Shown here: positions 16,025-23,947 of the stretch, piece after piece
Numbering within the stretch: position 1 is the stretch's first letter
How the letters are laid out: each line of letters begins with the position of its first letter
From: a virus
DNA length: 64,000 bases
Reading direction: 5' to 3' (one strand)
IMG/VR virus record: IMGVR_UViG_3300050132_000038
Span: 124,001 to 188,000 of that record
Made by a program: the position numbers and the translations under genes
Notes under the pieces: generated by a model
Database searches by the model: none
What the model was told of the DNA's origin: nothing
What the model saw: the letters and a program-made list of their open reading frames with translations, nothing else

Positions 16025-16707
16025 TGCGTAAGACAATTGTTTTGATCCAGGGCTTGCCTGGATCTGGTAAGACCACGCTTGCAGATATTCTGTCGGAGAA
16101 GACGGGTGGGGCTCGTGTTAATGCCGACTACGTGCGTAACAATGTCAACACTGATCTGGGATTTTCTCCAGAGGATCGTATTACCCAAGCACATCGCATG
16201 GGGAAGATTGCTAACATTGCACTATCAGGGGCAAACGATTTAGCCATCGTAGACTTTGTGTGCCCCACACCTGCTACACGTAAAGCGTTCAAGCAGGCAA
16301 CCGACTATCGCATCTTCAATGTATGGATGGACACTATTCAAATCGGTCGCTTTGAGGATACCAATAAGCTTTACGTAGGTCCCCAAGACGTGGACTACAA
16401 GGTTGAGATCTATCTGTCGGAAGAGGGCTTCCACAAGATCGCTGAGGACATAGCGTTTCAACTTGCCCTTGCTAGTAATCGAAAGACTAAACGCTATTAC
16501 CTGCGTTACAACACCTTGGTAGGGGACACTGATCTTCGCTGGCGAGTTATAGACGCTGACACCAAAGAGGAGCAGTTAGCAAAGAGCTTTAGAGTGGACG
16601 GCCTTACACTATTCCCCGCATCTTCAATAGAGCATGGGGTAGTCAAGTGGAATGTGGCAGTTGATGGTCAAGCTGTCTGGACTGATAACTCTGTATTTTT
16701 CAAGTGA
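16024..16707 (+). CDS. P-loop kinase, adenylylsulfate (APS) kinase-like, with C-terminal extension
   Basis: Walker A is GLPGSGKTT (residues 10-18). NADYVRNNVNTDLGFS followed by EDRITQAHRMG matches the APS-kinase signature (D..R..L..dLGFs..dR). APS kinase phosphorylates adenylyl sulfate to the sulfate donor PAPS, although relatives phosphorylate other small molecules. The kinase part covers about 150 residues, and a ~70-residue extension of unknown role follows. The start is coupled to queD, and a sulfotransferase-like gene follows directly, which favours a sulfate-related role. Confidence 0.7.
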   Translation: MRKTIVLIQGLPGSGKTTLADILSEKTGGARVNADYVRNNVNTDLGFSPEDRITQAHRMGKIANIALSGANDLAIVDFVCPTPATRKAFKQATDYRIFNVWMDTIQIGRFEDTNKLYVGPQDVDYKVEIYLSEEGFHKIAEDIAFQLALASNRKTKRYYLRYNTLVGDTDLRWRVIDADTKEEQLAKSFRVDGLTLFPASSIEHGVVKWNVAVDGQAVWTDNSVFFK

Positions 16708-16709
16708 CC

Positions 16710-17546
16710 ATGAAAATTCATATCGTTAGTCTACAACGCTCAGGCTCTAAGAGTCTGTACAACTCTATCCACAGTGCACTAAATAAGCCCCTCACATTCT
16801 CTAACGGAGACTCGTTGGGCGAGTATCTGCACTGCTGGTCGGAGTACGGCTACAAGTTTAGCTTTAGCGCTACGAAACCCTTCGATCCTACGGCCTGCAT
16901 ACTGTTTAGGACTCACCCAGAGTTTGGGGGCTACGTGGGTTCCAATTTCACGCCTGCCTACCATCAAGGTGTGCTCAGTTGGAAACCCACAGATTACAAA
17001 GAAGTCCTTAGCTACGCAGACATAGAGCACCGCCTAAAGGCGATCCACCTTAGCCGTAGTTTGGTGGTAAAGACCCAGCTTGCCTCACTCCTCGAGGAGT
17101 TCGACCCTGCACAGCGTGTATGTATTAAGAATGCCGTGTTGGATCCGAGCCTATTCAACCGAACCATATTCTTGGTTCCTGATGATCTCGAACGCTGGCT
17201 ATGCTCGAATTATCTGTGCGACCATTCAGGCGTGTTTGTACAGTGCAAGTCTCAGGCGGAGGCAGCGGCTGCTTTCAAGGCAACCCCTGTTACGATTCCC
17301 ACTGAATACTTAGACTTGTTGAGCTCTAGGTATCGAGTACATAAAAATCTTGCGTGTGGGGCTGATGGGTTAGTAATCCACACGTCTGCCCTTACTAGTG
17401 AAAGTACCCGTACGCTACTTGAGTTTACTCTCGGTATAAAAGTACACGTTAAAGACGAAAAGGAATTCTCCGCCTTTGACTACTCAACCATGATTAAGAA
17501 TTACGACGGGGTTATCCATGCGGCAGATCAGTTACGACGAGCTTAA
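16710..17546 (+). CDS. Sulfotransferase-like P-loop protein
   Basis: The N-terminus MKIHIVSLQRSGSKSLYNSI (LQRSGSKSL, residues 8-16) resembles the 5'-phosphosulfate-binding loop of PAPS-dependent sulfotransferases. FRTHPEF and VPDDLERWLCSNYL later are compatible with the fold (278 aa is a usual length). A GTG at 16704 is an alternative start; the ATG is preferred. It sits directly after the APS-kinase-like gene. The family call is from one motif plus context, so a related P-loop role is possible. It overlaps the next gene by 29 nt. Confidence 0.6.
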   Translation: MKIHIVSLQRSGSKSLYNSIHSALNKPLTFSNGDSLGEYLHCWSEYGYKFSFSATKPFDPTACILFRTHPEFGGYVGSNFTPAYHQGVLSWKPTDYKEVLSYADIEHRLKAIHLSRSLVVKTQLASLLEEFDPAQRVCIKNAVLDPSLFNRTIFLVPDDLERWLCSNYLCDHSGVFVQCKSQAEAAAAFKATPVTIPTEYLDLLSSRYRVHKNLACGADGLVIHTSALTSESTRTLLEFTLGIKVHVKDEKEFSAFDYSTMIKNYDGVIHAADQLRRA

Positions 17547-18003
17547 GATCATTGCGAAGAACGTGGCAAAGAGTATTTCTACGAAGGGCGGTACTTATAG
17601 GCTAGTAGCAGTAGCTCGTGGTGGACTAACCTTTGCCCAACTAGTGTCCTACTACTTGTCAAAGCCCCTAGAATTCTTTATCCCCGCATACTCAGAGATG
17701 ACTGGTAGTGACTATTGGGAAATGTACACCCACTTCATTTTTCTTGAGGACGTCATTGCAGAAGGTCGTACCTTCCGTATCATCGACGACTATGTTACCC
17801 GCCAGGGGTTACCTAGCTGGGAAATGATACCTGTGGTCCTGGATAGTAACGCCCCTGCCGATATACAGGACCGTGTAAATACATATGGAATGAAGACGTC
17901 CGACTGGATTGTGTTTCCCCATGAAGACGTTGCACACACAGTTGAAGGCGATCGTGGATTGTTCCGCGCTGGCACGTCTGCAAATTCCAACCCTATCATT
18001 TAA
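17518..18003 (+). CDS. Phosphoribosyltransferase (type I PRTase)
   Basis: The 161-aa protein shows VAVARGGLTFAQLVSYYL (residues 30-47) and the PRPP-binding loop FLEDVIAEGRTF (residues 75-86, acidic pair Glu77-Asp78). It is of the purine/xanthine PRTase type. It would join a base to PRPP or the reverse. Its location inside the preQ0 cluster raises the possibility that it acts on a deazapurine base, which is inference. The start lies 29 nt inside the previous gene and queC follows after 4 nt. Confidence 0.8.
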   Translation: MRQISYDELKIIAKNVAKSISTKGGTYRLVAVARGGLTFAQLVSYYLSKPLEFFIPAYSEMTGSDYWEMYTHFIFLEDVIAEGRTFRIIDDYVTRQGLPSWEMIPVVLDSNAPADIQDRVNTYGMKTSDWIVFPHEDVAHTVEGDRGLFRAGTSANSNPII

Positions 18004-18007
18004 GACC

Positions 18008-18778
18008 ATGAAGATCCTTATCTTATTCAGTGGTGGGCTCGATAGCCTTATTATGAAACGCTACGCAGAGGTTAACTACCCAGACGCTGAGGTAGTCTGT
18101 GCGTTCTACGATATTGGACAGGAGTACAATCATAAAGAGGTTGCAGCTCTCCCACCATTCGTTGAACAGTTAACGTTGGACTGGCTTACACCAAACGTCG
18201 AAGCCCAGAGTAAAGATGGCTCGGACTCGGGTAACATCTATATTCCTGGTCGCAACCTTGTTCTTGCAGTTGCCGCAGCCTGCAAGTACCTACCGGATCA
18301 AGTTTGGCTCGGTGCCCTGCTCGGTGAAGTACACGAGAGTGCTACCGATAAGAACTGGAAGTTCCTGGATCAAGCAAGTGACACGCTATCCTACGTGTTG
18401 TCTCCGTTCAAGCCTAACGGTGTACAGGTTAAGTTCCCCTTAGCTAACGCTGGATTCAACAAGCTGACGGCCACCAAGTGGGCATTAGACAATGGCGTTC
18501 CAGTTGAGGCAATCCTGAAATCTAGCTCCTGTCTATCTGGTGAGCACGGTAACTGCGGCAAGTGTGTAGTGTGCTTTAGACGTTGGGGAATCTTCAAACA
18601 ACTCGGAATACCCGAAGAACAGTACAATGTTCATCCCTTAGAATCTACAGAGAATGAATTGATAGCAGCCGAGATGCTGCTTGGAACTTATTACGATGAA
18701 CACCGCATCCAAGAAATTGTCCCCGCCCTCCCCGACTGGTACAAAGAAAAAGTTATCGAAAAGTACAGAACAAAATAA
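18008..18778 (+). CDS. queC: 7-cyano-7-deazaguanine (preQ0) synthase QueC
   Basis: PP-loop ATPase motif SGGLDS (residues 8-13) and a zinc site Cys175, Cys183, Cys186 and Cys189 in the SCLSGEHGNCGKCVVC segment identify QueC. It turns 7-carboxy-7-deazaguanine into preQ0 with ATP and ammonia. Length 256 aa, close to bacterial QueC. The ATG at 18008 is chosen because the signature starts right after it and it follows the PRTase stop by 4 nt; the frame continues upstream but overlaps the PRTase. Confidence 0.92.
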   Translation: MKILILFSGGLDSLIMKRYAEVNYPDAEVVCAFYDIGQEYNHKEVAALPPFVEQLTLDWLTPNVEAQSKDGSDSGNIYIPGRNLVLAVAAACKYLPDQVWLGALLGEVHESATDKNWKFLDQASDTLSYVLSPFKPNGVQVKFPLANAGFNKLTATKWALDNGVPVEAILKSSSCLSGEHGNCGKCVVCFRRWGIFKQLGIPEEQYNVHPLESTENELIAAEMLLGTYYDEHRIQEIVPALPDWYKEKVIEKYRTK

Positions 18779-20177
18779 GGTTGAAATCCTTCCTGCATCC
18801 GTTAACAGTCTGGCATTGAATGAGTTCATTGGCGTTAAGTACGGTCGGCCCAAACAGAAGGTATGGACTGCAGAACGTGTTAAGGGATTGTTCACGATCT
18901 ATCTACCTGATCGTACCGTTATGATAGGCCGTGGTAACTCAAACACGCTAGGCATTACCACTGAGGATCTGGACTCGTACTTCATGACCTCCCCAATGTC
19001 GAATCCCTCTATGCTGAAAGCTATTGGGTACAAGTACATGATGGTGACACCAGAGCGTCAGGCCACTTCGGATTACATGCGCCGGAATGGTATCATCAAG
19101 GTGTTCAGTGACTCCGGTGGGTTCCAGATGTCCAAGGGTGTTACTGAGTTCGTAGACCCCGACTTCGTTGCTTCCTTTTACAAGCAGCGTATAGACTACG
19201 GCATTGGCCTGGATGTACCACTGCCCAAGCATCTGCAGAACACCGATTGGTTCATGCGTATGTGTGACGTGCAGATCGCGAACAACAAGTACATCGCTGA
19301 ACGTCTTAAAGGTAGCCCCTGTGAATTGTATGATGTTAGCCATGGTCTTACACTAGAGAATAGAAAGCGATTCACTCACAAGGTGCTGGATAACAAAGTA
19401 GGTGTTGGCCTATCGCTAGGTGGTATTGGTCAAGCCAACTATGATACGTTGCACACGTCTACTATCATGGCCGTGCTTAATCTATGCTACGTACTGGACG
19501 CGTCAAAGGGCGTGTACGATAGATTCCACGTGCTGGGTACTACAGCCCCCTTCATGATCTCGGCGTATCACATCTTAACCGCGCTAGGAGTAGCTCCTTT
19601 CATTAGTGCGGATTCTTCGACGTACGCGCAGACCGGCCTAGCTATGAATACCAGGGGTACCATTTACCATAATGGGGCTGCCACTATCCCAAGCTTTCCT
19701 TTGGAGGATGAACACGTGTCCTATGGACTCCCTTGCTCCTGCCCGGTGTGTAGTATTGCTGGCTATCCGCAGGTGTATAGGTTGTCTGGCCCAGCTAATG
19801 GTATCCATACTCTGCACATAATGTATAAGTTGTCTGAAGTGGTTGGGGAGTACACTAAGCAGATGCTAGAGGGTCGTCCTACGCTAGAGCACCTACTTAC
19901 CCTAGTGGCTCCAAATAAATCCCAGTATCCAGTGTATCGCGCCCTCTACAAATTCTTGTTGTCGATGGACAAGGGCTTTAACAAGGCATGGGCTCTGCAT
20001 AAGGATTTCCTGCAACCGTATCTCCGCAAATCTAAGGAAGCTGACGGCCTGTTTAGTGCGTACTCTAAAATGCCAGAAGCTTTGAAGAAGGCGGAAGAGA
20101 ACACTACTAAGGCTATCTTGAGGTACGAGAAATTCCACGGCATTGGTCCTCAGGTAAAGACGAAGGGGAAGAAGTAA
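18696..20177 (+). CDS. dpdA: DpdA-like DNA/tRNA-guanine transglycosylase
   Basis: A TGT-superfamily enzyme, 493 aa. FSDSGGFQMSKG carries the catalytic-type Asp139 and GLDVPLP a second Asp173. The zinc site is CSCPVC (Cys347, Cys349, Cys352) with a His near 371-374. In phages with QueC/D/E and FolE, DpdA-type proteins swap guanine in DNA for preQ0 or derivatives. The start is uncertain: the first ATG (18696) lies 83 nt inside queC, and no start codon lies just after queC except a TTG near 18819. It overlaps the next start by TAATG. Confidence 0.85.
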   Translation: MNTASKKLSPPSPTGTKKKLSKSTEQNKVEILPASVNSLALNEFIGVKYGRPKQKVWTAERVKGLFTIYLPDRTVMIGRGNSNTLGITTEDLDSYFMTSPMSNPSMLKAIGYKYMMVTPERQATSDYMRRNGIIKVFSDSGGFQMSKGVTEFVDPDFVASFYKQRIDYGIGLDVPLPKHLQNTDWFMRMCDVQIANNKYIAERLKGSPCELYDVSHGLTLENRKRFTHKVLDNKVGVGLSLGGIGQANYDTLHTSTIMAVLNLCYVLDASKGVYDRFHVLGTTAPFMISAYHILTALGVAPFISADSSTYAQTGLAMNTRGTIYHNGAATIPSFPLEDEHVSYGLPCSCPVCSIAGYPQVYRLSGPANGIHTLHIMYKLSEVVGEYTKQMLEGRPTLEHLLTLVAPNKSQYPVYRALYKFLLSMDKGFNKAWALHKDFLQPYLRKSKEADGLFSAYSKMPEALKKAEENTTKAILRYEKFHGIGPQVKTKGKK

Positions 20178-20617
20178 TGCGTGAACTGAAATACATAGAC
20201 TTAGAGAACGTATACGGCTATCCCTCGTTATCTCCTACCTTTATCAAGTGGCTGAAAGCTCGTGGTAACGTTCAACTTGTTATAGCCTTACACAACTTGG
20301 AAAAGGTTGAGCGCACAAAAGAGTTCATCATAGTGGTAACTGGGCTACCTTATCTGGAGTCGTGTGGTGTACCCATCTTAGGGTATAACTGCACTGAGGT
20401 AGGTCTGTGGCATCGAGGTGATCTTCCAACTAAGTTGAGACCTAATAAGGTACACATCTTACTCCCCAAGTTCCAAGGGGAGATGGCGGACACAAAGACT
20501 CTATACAACTTGTATGTAAATGATGTTATGAGCGAAACTTTCAGTCCTCGCTTCACTACGTACCATACCACGGAATGCTTGAACGACCGAGTATTCCGTC
20601 ACAAGAGAAAGACATGA
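20177..20617 (+). CDS. Hypothetical protein in the deazaguanine cluster, 146 aa
   Basis: Unrecognised. It is coupled on both sides (TAATG with dpdA, ATGA with queE), which strongly suggests a role with the preQ0 genes. The sequence has alternating beta strands (VQLVIALHN, EFIIVVTGL, KVHILLP) like a small Rossmann-type domain, but no nucleotide-binding motif is evident. Confidence 0.6.
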   Translation: MRELKYIDLENVYGYPSLSPTFIKWLKARGNVQLVIALHNLEKVERTKEFIIVVTGLPYLESCGVPILGYNCTEVGLWHRGDLPTKLRPNKVHILLPKFQGEMADTKTLYNLYVNDVMSETFSPRFTTYHTTECLNDRVFRHKRKT

Positions 20618-21414
20618 TTCCAATTATCCAGCACCGCGACAAGGCTATAACTCCAGCGAAGTATAAGCCATTCAAGGACAACCTACTTATAACTTCCGTG
20701 TTCCGCACGATTCAGTCCGAAGGTCCGTTCTCAGGTCACCCAGCGGTATTCGTCCGTACCGCTGGTTGTAACTTCGGAGCAAAAGATCCCAAAGGAATGT
20801 GCTCGTGGTGTGACACGGCCTTCGAGTTCGACAAAGGCTTACTGTACTCGCCTGAGAAGCTCCTAGAGGTTGTGCTGACCTTGCCTGGGTATAACTCTAA
20901 GGACATCTTGGTATTAACTGGTGGGGAGCCTACCCTCCAGCATAACCTGATTAAGTTCATGGAGATCGCGCAGCCTTGCTTCCGGGCTATTCAGATTGAG
21001 ACTAACGGGACACAACCCTCATTCTTCTTGGCACTCCTCAGTACTCAGGTACACCTCCCCCATGTAGTAGTGAGTCCTAAGGCATCGTCTACGACAGGGA
21101 CGTATCCAATGATCTCAGACAGAGTTCTAGGTGCGACTCGAGCACTCAAGTTTGTAGTCACGGCAGACCCTAGTGATCCGCAGCACGTAGTTCCTGAGTG
21201 GGCATTTAGGAATCAACACTATGGATACGAGCTTTACGTCTCCCCGATGGCTATATACAAACGAGCTTACGACGGTGAAGTATCCAACGCCTGGGACCCA
21301 ACGCTGATCGACCAAGAAGCAACCGCCCGCAACTATGCCTATGCTGCAAAGTACGCAATGGAACATAACTGCTTGCTTTCAATCCAGGGTCATCTCTTCA
21401 CGGCAGTTCCCTGA
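20614..21414 (+). CDS. queE: 7-carboxy-7-deazaguanine synthase QueE (radical SAM)
   Basis: Iron-sulfur cysteines Cys52, Cys63 and Cys66 (C-x10-C-x2-C) form the expanded radical-SAM motif of QueE, followed by LTGGEPTL and QIETNGTQ. It converts 6-carboxytetrahydropterin to CDG using SAM. The ATG at 20614 overlaps the previous stop, and the upstream in-frame ATG at 20575 would overlap far more. 266 aa, slightly longer than typical bacterial QueE. Confidence 0.92.
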   Translation: MIPIIQHRDKAITPAKYKPFKDNLLITSVFRTIQSEGPFSGHPAVFVRTAGCNFGAKDPKGMCSWCDTAFEFDKGLLYSPEKLLEVVLTLPGYNSKDILVLTGGEPTLQHNLIKFMEIAQPCFRAIQIETNGTQPSFFLALLSTQVHLPHVVVSPKASSTTGTYPMISDRVLGATRALKFVVTADPSDPQHVVPEWAFRNQHYGYELYVSPMAIYKRAYDGEVSNAWDPTLIDQEATARNYAYAAKYAMEHNCLLSIQGHLFTAVP

Positions 21415-21421
21415 GGCTGAT

Positions 21422-21751
21422 ATGCGCAAATTTCTGGTTACGGCTGATGGCAACGAGTATGAGTTGAGCCCACTCACGCAAGAAGAATTCACAAAAATCA
21501 ATCTGTGGTGCGGCGGTGACGATATGGCATTCGATGCTTGGCTGCGTGCCAACCGCCTGCATGAACTAGACAGCTTTCGTAGCGAAGTACTTCAGCAAAG
21601 CGTTATTGAGATGCGCAACGAAACTGTCGACCTCCTGTTCGATCCGTCGGGTGAGAATTTCATTCCCTATTCCGAAGTTCGCGCACAGTCCATTTCCTCT
21701 CAGACGTTTCAGAACAAACTCAACCAACAGCTCAGGGATGCGTACTCATGA
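21422..21751 (+). CDS. Hypothetical protein, 109 aa
   Basis: Unrecognised small acidic protein. The ATG at 21422 (MRKFLVTADGNEYEL) lies 7 nt after queE with GAGGC upstream; earlier in-frame ATGs overlap queE. It reads like the small capsid/tail chaperone-type proteins often seen in phages, but no assignment is made. ATGA overlap with the next gene. Confidence 0.6.
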   Translation: MRKFLVTADGNEYELSPLTQEEFTKINLWCGGDDMAFDAWLRANRLHELDSFRSEVLQQSVIEMRNETVDLLFDPSGENFIPYSEVRAQSISSQTFQNKLNQQLRDAYS

Positions 21752-22071
21752 ACCCAAAGTGCAAAGTATGCGGTACACCGATGCCCTTGCGAGATGGTAA
21801 GTTTGGGCCTTTCTATTTCTGCCCTAGGTCGAAAGGATTCGTTAAGCACGGGACAATAACTAAAGCAGCCTACGACGCTCAACTTACTGCAGGTCTTGCT
21901 AAGGTATATAAACGAGACACAGAAGATCAGCAGATGGTGGATCATTTCAAGCGGGTAGAAGCCGCGGGTGCTGGCTCACTGTCGTCCTCAGTAATAGATT
22001 TCTATGTAGACCACTCACTGTCTTCCGATGAGAGCGATCCTGAGTGGGATAACATTTTACCTCTAGGTTAG
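21748..22071 (+). CDS. Zinc-ribbon protein, 107 aa
   Basis: KCKVCGTPMPLRDGKFGPFY then FCP gives a CxxC...C zinc-ribbon half similar to the C-terminal zinc domains of topoisomerase I. The last cysteine ligand is not obvious. The remainder is acidic. Probably nucleic-acid binding. It lies between queE and folE, in the same operon. Confidence 0.6.
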   Translation: MNPKCKVCGTPMPLRDGKFGPFYFCPRSKGFVKHGTITKAAYDAQLTAGLAKVYKRDTEDQQMVDHFKRVEAAGAGSLSSSVIDFYVDHSLSSDESDPEWDNILPLG

Positions 22072-22074
22072 ATT

Positions 22075-22728
22075 ATGACTTATTCAAAAGATAAAGATGT
22101 AGGTTTCGCAGTTCACCAGCACCTTGTAGAAGTTGGTGTTGAAACCCCGTTCACTCAGAAGAAGATCGACAAGACAAATCTTGAATATCTGTTCACCCAG
22201 ATCATGCGTGAGGTCGGGCTTGATCTAAAGGATGATTCTCTGAACGAGACCCCGCGCCGTCTTGCTAAGCTGTACTCAGACGAGTACTTCTACGGCCTGG
22301 ACTACAATAACTTTCCCAAGGCTACCGTAGTAGCGAACAAGTTTAACTATGACGAGATGCTTATCGAGCGTAACGTTAAAGTTAACTCGCTGTGCGAACA
22401 TCATTTTTTAAGTATCCTAGGTGGTGCCTTCATTGCATACATTCCCGAGAAGAAAGTATTAGGCTTGTCTAAGCTCAACCGCATTGTGGACTTCTTCTGC
22501 CGGCGTCCTCAGATTCAAGAGCGACTTACTGCCCAGATCTATCACGCACTATCCTTCCTTCTTGAGACAGAGAACGTTGCCGTGGTTATTGAAGCGGAGC
22601 ACCTCTGTGTCAAGACCCGCGGTATTATGGACGCGTGCTCGGATACCGTTACCTCGCAGTTAGGCGGCTCATTCAGGATTCCTGAGGTGCGTGCTGAGTT
22701 CATCTCCTTGTCTAAGGGGCTACGATGA
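22075..22728 (+). CDS. folE: GTP cyclohydrolase I
   Basis: A 217-aa FolE with zinc ligands Cys107, His110 (LCEHHFL) and Cys178 (LCVKTRG), plus GLSKLNRIVDFF. It opens GTP to dihydroneopterin triphosphate, the first step of preQ0 and folate synthesis. With QueD, QueE and QueC it gives a complete GTP-to-preQ0 route in the phage. ATGA overlap with the next gene. Confidence 0.94.
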   Translation: MTYSKDKDVGFAVHQHLVEVGVETPFTQKKIDKTNLEYLFTQIMREVGLDLKDDSLNETPRRLAKLYSDEYFYGLDYNNFPKATVVANKFNYDEMLIERNVKVNSLCEHHFLSILGGAFIAYIPEKKVLGLSKLNRIVDFFCRRPQIQERLTAQIYHALSFLLETENVAVVIEAEHLCVKTRGIMDACSDTVTSQLGGSFRIPEVRAEFISLSKGLR

Positions 22729-22922
22729 ATATTCAAGCAATCGCTACTGGTGTAATGATAGCCGAGTTTGAAGGTGCTGGGACAGTATTCAACGGTGAAG
22801 AGAAGATCGGTCTGCGGTTAGTCGGCCCAGAAGGCGTCTTCATTGCTTACCTACCCAACGATGCCGCAGCCGATCTCTCCGATCTTATTAAATCCTCACT
22901 AGAAACCGGTCGTATCGTCTAG
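22725..22922 (+). CDS. Hypothetical protein, 65 aa
   Basis: Overlaps folE by ATGA, which supports translation. Small and probably beta-rich in its first half; not recognised. Confidence 0.5.
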   Translation: MNIQAIATGVMIAEFEGAGTVFNGEEKIGLRLVGPEGVFIAYLPNDAAADLSDLIKSSLETGRIV

Positions 22923-22931
22923 AGGATTGAA

Positions 22932-22964
22932 ATGAGGAACATTGTAGTCTTCGATAAGGAATGA
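22932..22964 (+). other. 10-codon mini-ORF repeating the start of the next gene
   Basis: ATG at 22932 reads MRNIVVFDKE then stops at 22962-22964; two nucleotides later the HAD gene begins MGRRNLVVFDIDG. The shared DNA (GTAGTCTTCGATA) is a direct repeat. It may be a recombination or insertion scar, or act as a translational leader for the HAD gene. Confidence 0.45.
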
Positions 22965-22965
22965 T

Positions 22966-23433
22966 ATGGGTCGCCGTAATCTCGTAGTCTTCGATATAGA
23001 TGGTGTACTTATGGACTCAGAGCATCGCCTACCTCATATGCTGGCAGGTGACTTCCCTAAGTACTTCAAGATGTGGCAGTACGATACACCTCTACCCCCA
23101 GGTATTGCAGTGTGCAAAATGTTTATTGCTAATCCTGAGTACCGTGTGATCTTCTGTACAGGAAGAAGCGACACGCTTGTGCACAGGATTGGTACCCTAA
23201 CTCAGTTGCAAAACAATATTAGCCCCAAGATCCGTGACTCGCAACTGTTAATGCGGGAGTATCCAGAGGTTGGTCCTCACCTGCACGATACAGTGAAGAA
23301 GCCGTTGATGATTGAACAGGCAGGCTACTCACTCGATAACATCTTCATGGTATTTGAAGACCGGAATTCAATAGTAGATATGTGGAGGGAACGGGGTATT
23401 ACTGTCTATCATACACAGGACGGAGATTTCTAA
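22966..23433 (+). CDS. HAD-superfamily phosphatase
   Basis: FDIDGVLMDSE (motif I, residues about 9-19), FCTGRSDT (motif II) and FEDRNSIVDMWRERGI (motif IV) are all present in 155 aa. This resembles the phosphatase part of T4-type polynucleotide kinase and small nucleotidases. It would remove a 3' or 5' phosphate from a nucleotide or nucleic-acid end. No kinase domain is fused. The gene start is preceded by a duplicated start segment (22932-22964). Confidence 0.8.
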   Translation: MGRRNLVVFDIDGVLMDSEHRLPHMLAGDFPKYFKMWQYDTPLPPGIAVCKMFIANPEYRVIFCTGRSDTLVHRIGTLTQLQNNISPKIRDSQLLMREYPEVGPHLHDTVKKPLMIEQAGYSLDNIFMVFEDRNSIVDMWRERGITVYHTQDGDF

Positions 23434-23943
23434 ATGAAAGCTGTCGACATAAACAAAGGGAGTTGGCACTTCTGGTTGGCCTCCCAGGTTAGCTGGAAGC
23501 AGACCTACTACAGTAACAAACTTTGTAAGCGAGTACCTACTGACTTCTGTTACTATGTGCGCCGAGTCATCCTAGGATTTATTTGGGTAGCTATCTTAGC
23601 TTCAGTTGCACTAGCTCTAGCTGGTCTCTACCTGTACTCTGGGTACTACACAGTACAGTGGGTGCTAGATATGATCCACCAGGGTAAGTTCTTCCAAGGT
23701 CCAGGTGAGGCTGGCCCCTTCCTATTCATCACCAGCATGACCTTGGCCGTAGGTATAGCACTAGGTGTTATATTGTGTATCGCTCAAGCACTAAAGTGGC
23801 GTGATACTAGGTGCTATTTGGCACGAGAGCTTGCTCGTAGTAGAGCTGAGCCAACACTCCTTCTTAAAGAACCCTCCTTCGTACAAGTTGCGTATCGTTC
23901 TATCAAAGACAAAGTGTGTTTCCGTATTAACATCGTGGAGTAA
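23434..23943 (+). CDS. Two-pass membrane protein, 169 aa
   Basis: Two hydrophobic segments (about residues 45-70, VILGFIWVAILASVALALAG, and 96-118, LFITSMTLAVGIALGVILC) predict an integral membrane protein with both ends on one side and basic flanks. The family is not recognised. It could modify the host membrane or work in superinfection exclusion or lysis; context gives no choice. It directly abuts the HAD gene. Confidence 0.6.
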   Translation: MKAVDINKGSWHFWLASQVSWKQTYYSNKLCKRVPTDFCYYVRRVILGFIWVAILASVALALAGLYLYSGYYTVQWVLDMIHQGKFFQGPGEAGPFLFITSMTLAVGIALGVILCIAQALKWRDTRCYLARELARSRAEPTLLLKEPSFVQVAYRSIKDKVCFRINIVE

Positions 23944-23947
23944 GACA

